From assembly GCF_037478005.1 (NCBI RefSeq), contig NZ_CP144164.1:4774001-4838000 (forward strand): a stretch of 64,000 bases of DNA. Direction: 5' to 3'. Source of the DNA: Alteromonas sp. M12. GTDB lineage: Bacteria > Pseudomonadota > Gammaproteobacteria > Enterobacterales > Alteromonadaceae. The notes below the pieces were generated by a model. That model saw only the letters and a program-made list of their open reading frames with translations, was not told where the DNA came from and did no database searches. A program made the position numbers and the translations under genes. Shown here piece after piece: positions 36,498 to 48,776 of this stretch (position 1 is the stretch's first letter; each line of letters begins with the position of its first letter).

Positions 36498-38099
36498 CTA
36501 TAAACCTATAGGCGTGACGCTGCTCTTTGCATCATCAAAATCATCAAAAACACCTATGAAATCTAACACATCTTCATATATTTCATCGCCTGTGGGCTCA
36601 TCCTGTGCAATCTTCAAGTATTTTAATGTTGTGTCCATATCGTCATGTCCGAGAACTTCAGCGACCGCCGCTAGGGCTTTATCAGTAGTCATTTTTCGCA
36701 ATAGAATTCTAAATAATGCCACAGCAAAAGTAGGGCGAAGGTTATGAATAGACTCCTTCATTTTTTGACCTGAAATCATAGTTACAGTGTCGCGTACTTC
36801 GCTCCAGCGATTATTTAACTCGTTTAACTTTAGAAAAAATGGTTTTCCTGAAGCACTGATAAACACATAATTCTTATTTTCGTCAACCCCATCGACACTA
36901 TCAAAAAAAGCGGTTTCTTCCTTATCCCTCTTTGCTTTGCACAATTCTCTGAATTTCTTTAATCGCTTGAGATAACGAGGTGAACGGGTATATTCGTAAA
37001 CCAACTGCATAATTGCGCTAGGAATAATCGTTTTTCTAGATTTATTGGTACCGTCTTTTGATTTTGTTAATGAGCCATATTCATCGCCTACTCCAATCCT
37101 AAGCATAGGTTTGTTTGAAAGTGGCTTTACAATTTGACCACTGTGCAAACTCGCCGCCTCTTCTTTTCTTAGACCGGTAAATCGACAGACCAAAAAGAAA
37201 AGGCAATATTCTTCGGCTAAACTTACAAACCGCAAATGGCCTTTAACGTTTTTTATCACGCGCTTGGTACCTAGCAGGATCATCTCAACATCTGACCATT
37301 GTTGATTAGTTAGTGGGCGCAAATCTCTTCTCCCAGCTTCTCCAGCTTCTCCACTATTGCGTTTGCTCCTCGGGAAGTTAAGTCGAAGATCTGAAGTATG
37401 TATATCTTTGGTCATGTAGGCTTTCATGCTAGATGCCCCCGCCGCAAAATGTAGCTTTACGACCTCATGTTCGAAAGGCTGATTATTGAATTTGATGCCG
37501 TTACGTAGATGAAACGAATAGAATTTTACAACCGCGTTCATATAAGCGGAGGCTGTTGTTCTAGCAAGTGATAATTTGGAGTCAGGCTCTTTTAATACCG
37601 AATGCTTCAATGCAGCCCGATACTGATATGTAATACGTTGCTCTTTGCGAGACGCCATAAAATTCCAGACAGGGCGGGGCAAATCAACGAGTTCATCAAA
37701 CAAATATTCATCGTATTCTTCATCCCACTTTTCTTGTAGACGTATTAGAAATGAAAAGTAGTGGGTTAGACCTTTTGCGTATTGATCCGACTCCTCTCTT
37801 CCGTCATCGATGTGATGCGCCATAAGAAAACGGTTTACTTGCTCCAATGGCTGATAAGAAACAATATTGCCTTTTTTGTCTCTACCGACAAGATTTAGAA
37901 ATGTAATTTGCTTGATGTGAACATGATAGTTTTTAGCAAGCGACACCTGAGGTTCACCATGCTCATCAATTGCTACAACAGGAGTTTTGTAGCTAAATGA
38001 ATTTAGTGTGGTTGTAAATATTTCGTAGTCTAGTGAAGTCGAGGGTAGACCAGCGAGATTTGATGCCGTTTTGCTAACCATATTGGGAATTCTCACCAT
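36498..38099 (-). CDS. tyrosine recombinase, first gene of the mobility operon (GmtY-like candidate)
   Basis: A 533-aa site-specific tyrosine recombinase with a complete catalytic set: R311 in RFTGLRKEEA, H452 and R455 in SIHNLRPTFAV, G-H485 in EVLGHDDMDTTLKYL and nucleophile Y494. The N-terminal half (about 60-210) is the core-binding domain. First gene of the leftward five-gene operon. A start at ATG 38099 has no strong Shine-Dalgarno site; ATG 38081 (MVSKTASN) is an alternative. It probably does the strand exchange for the island; GMT recombinase identity is suggested by the gene neighbourhood. Confidence 0.85.
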   Translation of the reverse strand: MVRIPNMVSKTASNLAGLPSTSLDYEIFTTTLNSFSYKTPVVAIDEHGEPQVSLAKNYHVHIKQITFLNLVGRDKKGNIVSYQPLEQVNRFLMAHHIDDGREESDQYAKGLTHYFSFLIRLQEKWDEEYDEYLFDELVDLPRPVWNFMASRKEQRITYQYRAALKHSVLKEPDSKLSLARTTASAYMNAVVKFYSFHLRNGIKFNNQPFEHEVVKLHFAAGASSMKAYMTKDIHTSDLRLNFPRSKRNSGEAGEAGRRDLRPLTNQQWSDVEMILLGTKRVIKNVKGHLRFVSLAEEYCLFFLVCRFTGLRKEEAASLHSGQIVKPLSNKPMLRIGVGDEYGSLTKSKDGTNKSRKTIIPSAIMQLVYEYTRSPRYLKRLKKFRELCKAKRDKEETAFFDSVDGVDENKNYVFISASGKPFFLKLNELNNRWSEVRDTVTMISGQKMKESIHNLRPTFAVALFRILLRKMTTDKALAAVAEVLGHDDMDTTLKYLKIAQDEPTGDEIYEDVLDFIGVFDDFDDAKSSVTPIGL

Positions 38100-38703
38100 T
38101 CAAAGTGTTGATATATTAGTCTAAAACCTAGTGAAATAAAAGTTAAATTTCACACTAAGATATTGATTTAAAAGGAAATGATTGACAAAAAAATTCAATT
38201 TGATAATTATGTTCATCCTTTATGATTTAGGTGAAATATCAAAAAATAATTGGAGGCTATATGTGTCGCAGGATGAGATGAGATTGCAATTTGATTTATA
38301 TATTCCAACTTAGAAATAGTTGAGCACCTTAAAAAAGTGAAAATATTATTAATTAATCTTGAACATTGTTTAGTGAACACTACATGTGAGTCAAAAACTT
38401 ATGACATTATAAAGTTTCTAAGCTCTTCTTGGATGACGACTGATAAGACTAAAAGTACTGACTCGTTGATCATTTACTGAGGAGTATTTATAAGTAGACT
38501 TGAAATTATCAACGTTTGTTATTCACCCAAAAAGTAGGGGCTTTAATAAGGAGTCAGCTGATAATAGACCGAGATTTTTTCACAATCAGTATCACTAAGA
38601 AATTGAACTGTCCTTTGGAGGAGCGGAAATGCTGAGTTTGCGAGCGAATCAACAGCAATTGCATCAAATCCACAAATGCTTTGAAAACCATTCTTCAATA
38701 CAA
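38100..38703. other. A+T-rich region upstream of the recombinase operon
   Basis: About 600 bp, the most A+T-rich part of the window. It probably holds the recombinase promoter and one element end. A rightward promoter-like TTGACA-16-TAATTA (about 38183-38210) is followed by TGGAGG and a six-codon ORF (MCRRMR), and another open stretch without a start runs to TGA near 38480 (LEIVEHLKKVKILLINLEH). A second GGAGGA precedes a 26-codon frame at 38630. These look like fragments of decayed genes at an element border rather than intact genes. Confidence 0.4.
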
Positions 38704-39117
38704 TTATGATGAATGAGTAACAACATTTGATTCAGCAGCTTTAATTACTACATTAGATTTAGTAATTTGAAACTCAGCTACTACATTGGCATGCTCGGGA
38801 ATCGATTTAAAGTCTATAGCGAATAAAGCGACGCCAAATTGATGTCTTCTATGCCGTCCCGCGCCGCCAAGAATCTTTCTGTAGTCGGCTTTTTTCTGAT
38901 CGAGTATCACTCCATCTTCTAACAGAATTGAAACGAGAATATGCCCGTCCGGTAAACCAAAAATATTAGGGGAGTTCAATCGACCTGTTACCCGCCAGTT
39001 ATCTTTATTTTCGGATACAGAAACGCTGGTAATCCGCCATTTCTGGTCGGGAACATTAATAATTTCAGTTTGTACAGATGTCGAACTGCATCCTCCTAAA
39101 ATAATCATTAATAGCAC
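38704..39117 (-). CDS. predicted lipoprotein, intact homologue of the pseudogene at 16065
   Basis: A 137-aa protein with a lipobox (IILGGC) and a beta-rich body (NIFGLPDGHILVSILLEDG, QKKADYRKILGG, RHRRHQFGVALFAIDF). The frame-based GTG start at 39117 gives a signal of only nine residues. A normally placed ATG (39145 region, MVKLNSTIMLLLM) lies in another frame with AAGGAG upstream, so a single frameshift may have split the signal peptide. It lies next to the second czc cluster as its dead relative lies next to the first. Function unknown. Confidence 0.7.
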   Translation of the reverse strand: MLLMIILGGCSSTSVQTEIINVPDQKWRITSVSVSENKDNWRVTGRLNSPNIFGLPDGHILVSILLEDGVILDQKKADYRKILGGAGRHRRHQFGVALFAIDFKSIPEHANVVAEFQITKSNVVIKAAESNVVTHSS

Positions 39118-39220
39118 ATTAAGAGCAGCATTATAGTGCTGTTGAGTTTTACCATTGGTTTTAATTTCTCCTTTTCAAAATCAACCTAGACTTAATTAAA
39201 ATTGCTTACGCTACCTTCAC

Positions 39221-39580
39221 TTAAGAAAAAGTAAGCAAATAAATGTTAAAGCGTCTCAATATCAACGTCAGTGCGAATAGGCTTATAATAGACACCACTG
39301 AGCCAGTAAAAAGTGCAGCCCAGAAACCAATACGTTCTATTACTAATGGAAAAATCAGGAATAATGGCAACGACGGCAAAACATACCAAAACGTGTACCG
39401 CATATGATTAGCAATCTTTATGGTCGGCTGCCCTTCCAAGTGGAGCCAAATCACCACCAAAATAGTGACTGTTGGCAGTGCTACAAGTAGCGCCCCAAAC
39501 TTGTCATTACGTTTAGCAACTTCAGAAACGCCAACTATAATTCCGGCGGTGAGTAGATATTTGGTAATTATCCAACCCAT
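39221..39580 (-). CDS. DUF3147 family membrane protein
   Basis: A 119-aa inner-membrane protein with four predicted helices (about 4-18, 28-48, 62-84, 88-110). The pattern KYLLTAGIIVGVSEVAKRNDKFGALLVALP is characteristic of DUF3147, a family often found beside metal-efflux genes. It is divergent from the BlaI-type regulator and shares the 23-bp palindrome at 39599-39621 within its promoter region, so it is likely repressed by the same protein. Confidence 0.87.
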   Translation of the reverse strand: MGWIITKYLLTAGIIVGVSEVAKRNDKFGALLVALPTVTILVVIWLHLEGQPTIKIANHMRYTFWYVLPSLPLFLIFPLVIERIGFWAALFTGSVVSIISLFALTLILRRFNIYLLTFS

Positions 39581-39598
39581 ATTTTTACCTTCAATGTT

Positions 39599-39621
39599 AA
39601 AACCGATTGCCTATCGGTTTT
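39599..39621. promoter_or_regulatory. probable BlaI-type operator 1
   Basis: Perfect inverted repeat AAAACCGAT-5-ATCGGTTTT between the divergent DUF3147 and BlaI-type genes. TTGC in its centre may form part of a -35 element with AGTATA downstream, so a bound repressor would block it. A near-identical copy occurs at 41071-41093. Confidence 0.72.
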
Positions 39622-39668
39622 CATTCTGGCAGTATAAACACATGATGAAAATTAATAAAGGGCATTCT

Positions 39669-40064
39669 ATGTTTCTCGGTGAACTCGAAAAACAAGTGTT
39701 GCAATATTTGTGGTCTTCGCCGGGCGTGGATGTTAAACACGTCCATGCTGAACTTTCAAAACAGCGCGATAGCTCACTGAATACGGTGCAAAGTGCACTA
39801 GAACGCCTTTTTAAAAAGGGCTTGTTAAGCCGTGAAAAGCAAGGGCACGCATATCTATACCGTGCAGAGATAGCAAGAGATGACTTAATTGCCAGGTTAA
39901 TTGATAGCGTCGCCAGTGATTTTGTCAGCAAGGGGGAAAATAGCTTGATTGCTGCTTTTTCGTCAGTTTCTACAGAAATGGATGAAGAGCAACTTGACCA
40001 GCTCGAGCAGCTAATTGAAATACAACGTCAGCAACTTAAAAAAGGTGATAGCAGTGCTGATTAG
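39669..40064 (+). CDS. BlaI/MecI/CopY family transcriptional repressor
   Basis: A 131-aa winged-helix repressor. The N-terminal domain FLGELEKQVLQYLWSSPGVDVKHVHAEL with the recognition helix SLNTVQSALERLFKKGLL is typical of BlaI/MecI/CopY, and the C-terminal part is a dimerisation helix. In BlaI/MecI systems a membrane protease cuts the repressor; the next gene encodes such a protein. I prefer ATG 39669 because AAAGGG is properly placed before it; ATGs at 39642 and 39645 have no ribosome site. Expected targets are the two palindromes described. Confidence 0.9.
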   Translation: MFLGELEKQVLQYLWSSPGVDVKHVHAELSKQRDSSLNTVQSALERLFKKGLLSREKQGHAYLYRAEIARDDLIARLIDSVASDFVSKGENSLIAAFSSVSTEMDEEQLDQLEQLIEIQRQQLKKGDSSAD

Positions 40065-41028
40065 CGATTTTGCCGTCATCATGAATCTTATTACCATTGC
40101 TCTGCTTGGATTCTTCGTGGGGGCATTATTGCTCACTATCGCTTGGACAGTTTTTGGCAAACTTATCGGTTCTTATTCTATCCAATCACAGAAAACCTTA
40201 ATTTTGACTTGGGTGTTAGGTCCTTGGGTGTTAGGTCTAATGACCATGCTTTTCTTTAGTCCGTTGTTTGAAGGAACGGCCATTTATAATTGGGTGGAAA
40301 GCGTGGTGCATTGGCATCATCTATACGTTTTTCAATTTAGCAGTTGGCATGGGGTTTCGGTTGTATTGTTTGTCTTGTTTAGTATTGCTTTGATTGCTGT
40401 TAAAGGCACACAGCTGTATCGACAAGGAAATGCGATTAATACATTAAAACATTTTTCAATAGCCGAGGATCAGTCTCAAGGCCAACACAATGTCCAAATA
40501 ATAGACAGTGATATTCCTACCGCATTTACGGCAGGATTTTTTCGGCCGGTTTGTTACGTCGCAACAGGGATGGCAGATAACCTTAGTGACAAAGAACTGG
40601 ATATTGTTGTGGAGCATGAGCTTGCCCACGCTCGCAATAGAGATCCGTTAACTAAACTATTGATAGCTTTTTTATCTGCCTATTACCCCAAAAGACTCGC
40701 CCAGCTTTTAAATCAAAAGTACGCGTTATTGACCGAGCACATTGCAGATCAATCTACAGTAATAGGCCACTCTGCTGAAGATGTTGCAGCTACGCTTGTC
40801 AAAGTAGTTAGGTTGAACACCGTTTTACCAAAAAATGCGTCAAATACATCCCTTAGTTTTTTTGGTGGTAATGATATTTCGCAACGCGTACAACAGTTAT
40901 TAACGCCCACCAGAAAATCACTGCCAGTTATTGTACCCATTGCTTTTATGATGGTTATGCTCTGCTTTACGATCGTTGCTGTTGATGCCACTCATCATCT
41001 AGTCGAATCCGTTTTTACTCATTCTTAA
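40054..41028 (+). CDS. M56 family metallopeptidase, BlaR1-like
   Basis: Membrane-embedded zinc metalloprotease of about 324 aa. There are helices near the N-terminus and at the C-terminal end, and the catalytic HExxH lies in VVEHELAHARNRDPL. Unlike BlaR1 there is no C-terminal beta-lactam-binding domain, so it cannot sense beta-lactams that way; the signal is presumably a metal. The GTG start at 40054 with AAGG upstream overlaps the repressor gene by 11 bases, so the pair is translationally coupled. Cleavage of the BlaI-type repressor is inferred from the family. Confidence 0.88.
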   Translation: MLISDFAVIMNLITIALLGFFVGALLLTIAWTVFGKLIGSYSIQSQKTLILTWVLGPWVLGLMTMLFFSPLFEGTAIYNWVESVVHWHHLYVFQFSSWHGVSVVLFVLFSIALIAVKGTQLYRQGNAINTLKHFSIAEDQSQGQHNVQIIDSDIPTAFTAGFFRPVCYVATGMADNLSDKELDIVVEHELAHARNRDPLTKLLIAFLSAYYPKRLAQLLNQKYALLTEHIADQSTVIGHSAEDVAATLVKVVRLNTVLPKNASNTSLSFFGGNDISQRVQQLLTPTRKSLPVIVPIAFMMVMLCFTIVAVDATHHLVESVFTHS

Positions 41029-41038
41029 GGAATAATAC

Positions 41039-42352
41039 ATGCACAGCGAGTTAGATTTTTGCTTAATTTTAAAACCGATTGCGGCTCGGTTTTTAATTAG
41101 GAAAACACTGTGGTTTTGCTTACCGTTTGCCAGTTTGCTGCTGATACTGCCATCGTTAGCACATGCGCAAGATATGAGTAATCAACAAGCCTTAGACTTG
41201 TCCCAAGCGATCAGCTTTTCATTGTCAGAGCATCCTGAAATGACAGTGTTTACTCATCAGCGAGAAGCGCTAAATGCAAGGGTAAAGCAAGCTAAAATTC
41301 TGCCGAGGCCAACTATTGGTTTAACGATTGAAGATGCAATGGGAACCGGCACACATAGTAACTTCGGTGCAGCCCAAAGCACGCTGAACATTGCTTGGGT
41401 GCTGGAATATCGTGCTATCGATAGTCGCGTGAATGCTGCTAAAAACGCAGCAACACAAGTCGATTTTGAAAGGGATATAAAAGCCTTAGATATTTCTGCA
41501 CACACCGCAAAACTGTTCATTGAAGCACTAATTTTAGAGCAGCGACTACAACTAGCTAAACTGGCTGAGCAACAGGCTAATGACGCGTTGTCTGCCATAA
41601 CGCGCAGAGTTGAGGCAGGCAAAAGCCTATCCATTGAACAGCTACAATCCGAAGCAGAGCTAGTACGGCGAGGTCTCGAAGTTGAAGATTTAGAGCATGA
41701 ATTGGAAGCGAGTCGTTACCAGTTGGTTGCACAGTGGGGTGGCGAAGCCAACCAATATGTGCCTCAAGGTGATTTACTAGATGTACCTGTCATCGAAAAC
41801 CTACCTACACAATTAGCTAAACTCAAAGCACATCCAGCTTTATTGGCCTTTGCTAATCAACAGCGCATTGCACAGTCGCAAATAGAACTCGCTCGCATCG
41901 AAGCTAAACCCAAATGGCAGGTATCAGCTGGAATAAGACGTTATGAATCTACCGATGATTTTGGCTTAGTTGCAGGGATTTCCATTCCATTTGGTAATGA
42001 CGCACGTAGCTTAGGTGATGTACAGGTAATTCAAGCAAAACAAGCCGAATATCAAAGCCAAGCTGATGTGTTGGCACGTAAACTCAATACTCAGCTGTTC
42101 GTATTATTGCAAAACATGAAACATAGCAAACATGTCATAGACACCCTTACGGACAGGGTGATCCCCTTGCTAGAAAAAGCCTCTGATGAAGCCAATAGAG
42201 CATACGACATAGGCCGTCTTGGTTATTTAGAATGGACGTCTATTCGACAAGAACTGCTCAGTACCCAAGCCCAATTGCTAGATGCCTATCAGGCCATACA
42301 CCTTCAACACATCGAAATTCAGCGCCTTACCGGTGCAAGCCTTTCCAATTAA
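41039..42352 (+). CDS. czcC: TolC-family outer-membrane channel CzcC (cluster 2)
   Basis: Outer-membrane exit duct for the second CzcCBA pump; 437 aa. Two outer-membrane-efflux repeats, with HPEMTVFTHQREALNARVKQ at the start and GRLGYLEWTSIRQELLSTQ near the end. AAGGA precedes ATG 41039. The N-terminus is unusually long before the hydrophobic signal core (about 24-40). The second copy of the operator palindrome lies in codons 11-19, so the true initiation signals may be more complex than they appear. Confidence 0.92.
   Translation: MHSELDFCLILKPIAARFLIRKTLWFCLPFASLLLILPSLAHAQDMSNQQALDLSQAISFSLSEHPEMTVFTHQREALNARVKQAKILPRPTIGLTIEDAMGTGTHSNFGAAQSTLNIAWVLEYRAIDSRVNAAKNAATQVDFERDIKALDISAHTAKLFIEALILEQRLQLAKLAEQQANDALSAITRRVEAGKSLSIEQLQSEAELVRRGLEVEDLEHELEASRYQLVAQWGGEANQYVPQGDLLDVPVIENLPTQLAKLKAHPALLAFANQQRIAQSQIELARIEAKPKWQVSAGIRRYESTDDFGLVAGISIPFGNDARSLGDVQVIQAKQAEYQSQADVLARKLNTQLFVLLQNMKHSKHVIDTLTDRVIPLLEKASDEANRAYDIGRLGYLEWTSIRQELLSTQAQLLDAYQAIHLQHIEIQRLTGASLSN
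41071..41093. promoter_or_regulatory. probable BlaI-type operator 2, inside the start of czcC
   Basis: AAAACCGA-7-TCGGTTTT; 20 of 23 positions match operator 1 at 39599-39621. Located within the first 20 codons of czcC, where a bound repressor could block elongation or a secondary promoter. Confidence 0.65.
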
Positions 42353-42363
42353 GTGAGAAAAAA

Positions 42364-43599
42364 ATGAACAAACGACTCTTTATTTTTGTATTTTTGTGTC
42401 AACTTGGAATAGCTTGTGCGCTAACCCCCATTTTGGCAATGGCCGAATCGTCCCCAGCAGCAGATGAGCCAGAGCCAGAAAAAGGTCCACACAACGGCAG
42501 AATGTTACGAGAAGGTGATTTTGCAATTGAACTGGCCATTTTTGAAACTGGTGTTCCGCCCGAATTCAGAGTGTGGGTGACACAAGGTGAAAAACCCGTT
42601 GCCCCTCAAAAAGTCGAATTAAATATCAAACTCACCCGCTTGGGTGATCAGATTAATGATATCAACTTCAGAGCCGAAGGTGATTACCTGCGAGGTGACA
42701 CGGTAATATACGAGCCGCATTCGTTTATTGTGTCAGTCAGCGCAGGTTATCAGGGTAAAACCTATTCGTGGCAATATGACAATTTTGAAGGCCGCACACT
42801 GATTGAAGCCAAAGTCGCACAAGCGATGGAAATTGATACTGAAATAGTCGGTGCCGCCACTTTACATAAGACGATTAAAGTTTATGGAAAGCTAGTATTA
42901 CCTGCGAATGCGAAGCGCCAAATTAACGCCCGTTTTGAAGGTGAAATCAAACAAGTTCACGTTGGCTTGGGGGATACAGTCAAAAAAGGGCAGCTGTTGC
43001 TTACCATCGAAAGTAACGAAAGCTTACAGTCTAATCAAATTGAAGCCCCGATTGCGGGCGTTATCACTCAGCAGCTCGCCAATAGCGGCGAACAAACGGG
43101 ACAACGTACCCTGCTTGAAATTACTCAGCCTAGCAAACTGCTTGCTGAGCTTGCCGTTTTTCCAATGGACGTTATGTCGGTTAAACAATCTGCTCCGGTT
43201 ACCTTGATGGTCAATGGCCTGAACACTTCAATTCCCACGGTTATAAGTGGAAATCGCCTTACTATGCGAGATGATCAAGCTCGATTATTCCTTGCCGAAG
43301 TCGACAATACCGAGGGACGACTAAGTGAAGGTGCGTTTATATCTGCATTAATCGAAGTAGAAACCTTTGATGTGCCCTTAGCCGTTAAGCGTGTTGGGTT
43401 GCAGGCTTTCAGGGATTTTACCGTTGTGTATGCCAAGGTTGGCGAGCAATACGAAGTGAGAATGCTGGAGCTGGGTCGTGAAGCAGGCGAATGGGTTGAA
43501 GTGCTTGGCGGCATTAATGCAGGCACAGAGTACGTCACCAATAATAGCTACATCATTAAAGCCGACATTGAAAAATCTGGCGCATCACACGACCATTAG
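42364..43599 (+). CDS. czcB: RND periplasmic adaptor CzcB (cluster 2)
   Basis: A 411-aa membrane-fusion protein. After the signal sequence comes the extra N-terminal domain typical of longer CzcB proteins (KGPHNGRMLREGDFAIELAI), then the beta-barrel and barrel-sandwich domains (INARFEGEIKQVHVGLGDTV, IEAPIAGVITQQLANSG) and a C-terminal HDH-type end (SGASHDH). Start set at ATG 42364; the upstream part of the frame belongs to czcC. Confidence 0.94.
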   Translation: MNKRLFIFVFLCQLGIACALTPILAMAESSPAADEPEPEKGPHNGRMLREGDFAIELAIFETGVPPEFRVWVTQGEKPVAPQKVELNIKLTRLGDQINDINFRAEGDYLRGDTVIYEPHSFIVSVSAGYQGKTYSWQYDNFEGRTLIEAKVAQAMEIDTEIVGAATLHKTIKVYGKLVLPANAKRQINARFEGEIKQVHVGLGDTVKKGQLLLTIESNESLQSNQIEAPIAGVITQQLANSGEQTGQRTLLEITQPSKLLAELAVFPMDVMSVKQSAPVTLMVNGLNTSIPTVISGNRLTMRDDQARLFLAEVDNTEGRLSEGAFISALIEVETFDVPLAVKRVGLQAFRDFTVVYAKVGEQYEVRMLELGREAGEWVEVLGGINAGTEYVTNNSYIIKADIEKSGASHDH

Positions 43600-43605
43600 G
43601 AGTAG

Positions 43606-47431
<3,826 letters not shown>

Positions 47432-47449
47432 TAAGAACGAGAAAAATTT

Positions 47450-47977
47450 ATGACACAAGATGTAGTAAGTACCAAAACATTAGTAAAATCGACCATTGCA
47501 GCCACCATTATCGCAGCCGTGGTGTTTGTATGCTTTATTCTTCCCGCAGAATACAATATTGACCCAACGCACATTGGTCACAAACTAGGTTTGACTGCGC
47601 TGGCTCACCATGAGGATGAACCAACCCAAGTGGCGCAAGAAACCGCCGTCACTGAACAAGGGCAACAGGTGATTGAGGTTACTGTGCCCGCTGGGAAAGG
47701 CATTGAATACAAATTTCAAATGAATCAACACGACAAAATGACCTACGAGTGGCTAACCGATGGGGAACCGCTTTATTTTGATTTACACGGTGAGCCTGAA
47801 GGCGACACCACAGGTTATTTTGAAAGTTACGCTATCGCTACACTGTCAGAAATGAAAGGCAGTTTCACCTCGCCTTTTTCTGGCTCGCATGGTTGGTATT
47901 GGAAGAACACAAGTGACCAGCCTGTGGCAATCCAATTGATTGTCAAAGGGCAGTACACCGTTATCGGACTTAAATAG
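47450..47977 (+). CDS. single-helix membrane-anchored protein of czc clusters
   Basis: A 175-aa protein with one N-terminal transmembrane helix (about 13-31) and a periplasmic domain beginning near residue 75. Conserved features include VPAGKGIEYKFQMNQHDKMTYEW, LYFDLHGEPEGD and the end GSHGWYWKNTSDQPV. Proteins of this type, annotated only as transmembrane anchor proteins, commonly follow czcA and hupE. Function unknown. Confidence 0.87.
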   Translation: MTQDVVSTKTLVKSTIAATIIAAVVFVCFILPAEYNIDPTHIGHKLGLTALAHHEDEPTQVAQETAVTEQGQQVIEVTVPAGKGIEYKFQMNQHDKMTYEWLTDGEPLYFDLHGEPEGDTTGYFESYAIATLSEMKGSFTSPFSGSHGWYWKNTSDQPVAIQLIVKGQYTVIGLK

Positions 47978-48000
47978 AAAACACAACAGAGGGTTTAAAA

Positions 48001-48327
48001 ATGAAAGTTATTAATCGCGCATTATTTCTGATTGCATGTATTTGGCAAAGCGCCGCCTTTGCACATGGAGGCCATAACGAAATCAGTAGTGAAACTGCGC
48101 TCAATATTGCTAGTAAATCGGTTCAACAGCTTACGTTCAAAGATTTTGGCTACCAAGTGGGCAAGCTCGACGCAAGTTGGAAGTCGGCAACAGATGCTAA
48201 CTTCAATGTGGTTGAAGTGTTAGAAAAAGCGTTTGTGGTTAGTGCAACCAACCCATCGAGTAATAAAGTTATTTACTTCGAAATAGCAAATAATGGAAAA
48301 GTGCTCAGTGTGAAAAGTAGTGAATGA
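48001..48327 (+). CDS. DUF6488 family periplasmic protein
   Basis: A 108-aa exported protein: signal peptide about 1-20, then HGGHNEIS at the mature N-terminus (probable metal ligands) and a compact alpha+beta domain resembling PepSY-like folds. The DUF6488 family is found with divalent-metal efflux genes. Last gene of the cluster; a hairpin terminator follows at 48341. Confidence 0.85.
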   Translation: MKVINRALFLIACIWQSAAFAHGGHNEISSETALNIASKSVQQLTFKDFGYQVGKLDASWKSATDANFNVVEVLEKAFVVSATNPSSNKVIYFEIANNGKVLSVKSSE

Positions 48328-48340
48328 TTTACACCTTGCT

Positions 48341-48363
48341 AAGGCGGCATTCTTGCCGCTTTT
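48341..48363 (+). terminator. rho-independent terminator after the czc cluster 2 operon
   Basis: GCGGCA-TTCT-TGCCGC hairpin (extended by AAG/TTT pairing) followed by a T run, 14 bp after the DUF6488 stop. Confidence 0.85.
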
Positions 48364-48776
48364 AAGGTTTATCAGCTAATGCTTGCATGACAATTAGTAA
48401 GATCAGACTCTCGATATGTCTTGTCAATATCATTAAATAGAGGTTTTGAAATTGCGTTTAAGTAAACAATTCTTGCTGTGATGAGGAGTCTAAAGACTCC
48501 ACCCTTAACGATAATTGTGAATTAGCAATTATTAACCTAATTAATATTACATCTATTTTAGTCATTATGGAGGTAACTATGGTTAGAGTTCCCATTTCTA
48601 TACTGTAAAAACTATTCTCATGTTTTTTTGTGTTTAATAATGATTTAGTTTAAATAGTGTTTGGGTGATGGGCGTATTCATCGTACCAATCGAAGGCTTG
48701 CTGGGGAATTTTAACCGTATTATCACTCATCAGTTTAACCTCTATATTTGGGCTGCTTATATAATTTAGGATCACT
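48364..48776. other. intergenic region at the right border of the accessory DNA
   Basis: About 410 bp with no convincing ORF. It separates the metal cluster from the conserved cox flank, so it may hold the right border of the accessory DNA; no tRNA or repeat was seen. A GGAGG at about 48569 precedes an ATG with only a few codons. Confidence 0.45.

Larger units (their letters stand above)
31375..38099 (-). mobile_element. tyrosine-recombinase mobility module, GMT/Tn554-like
   Basis: Five leftward genes with overlaps or a very short gap: recombinase, degenerate recombinase, recombinase, small coiled-coil partner, HD hydrolase. Multi-recombinase operons plus a small partner are characteristic of self-mobilising elements such as Tn554 and gamma-mobile-trio islands, which commonly carry defence cargo. 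Here the cargo would be the ABC-3C-like cassette at 26573-29956. I could not find matched end repeats or an attachment site, so the true element borders are unknown. Confidence 0.6.

Noticed and set aside
26317..38703. direct repeats or tRNA-type attachment sites flanking the recombinase island
   Set aside because: I compared the intergenic ends by eye and found no matching repeat of useful length and no tRNA; this does not exclude short core sites.
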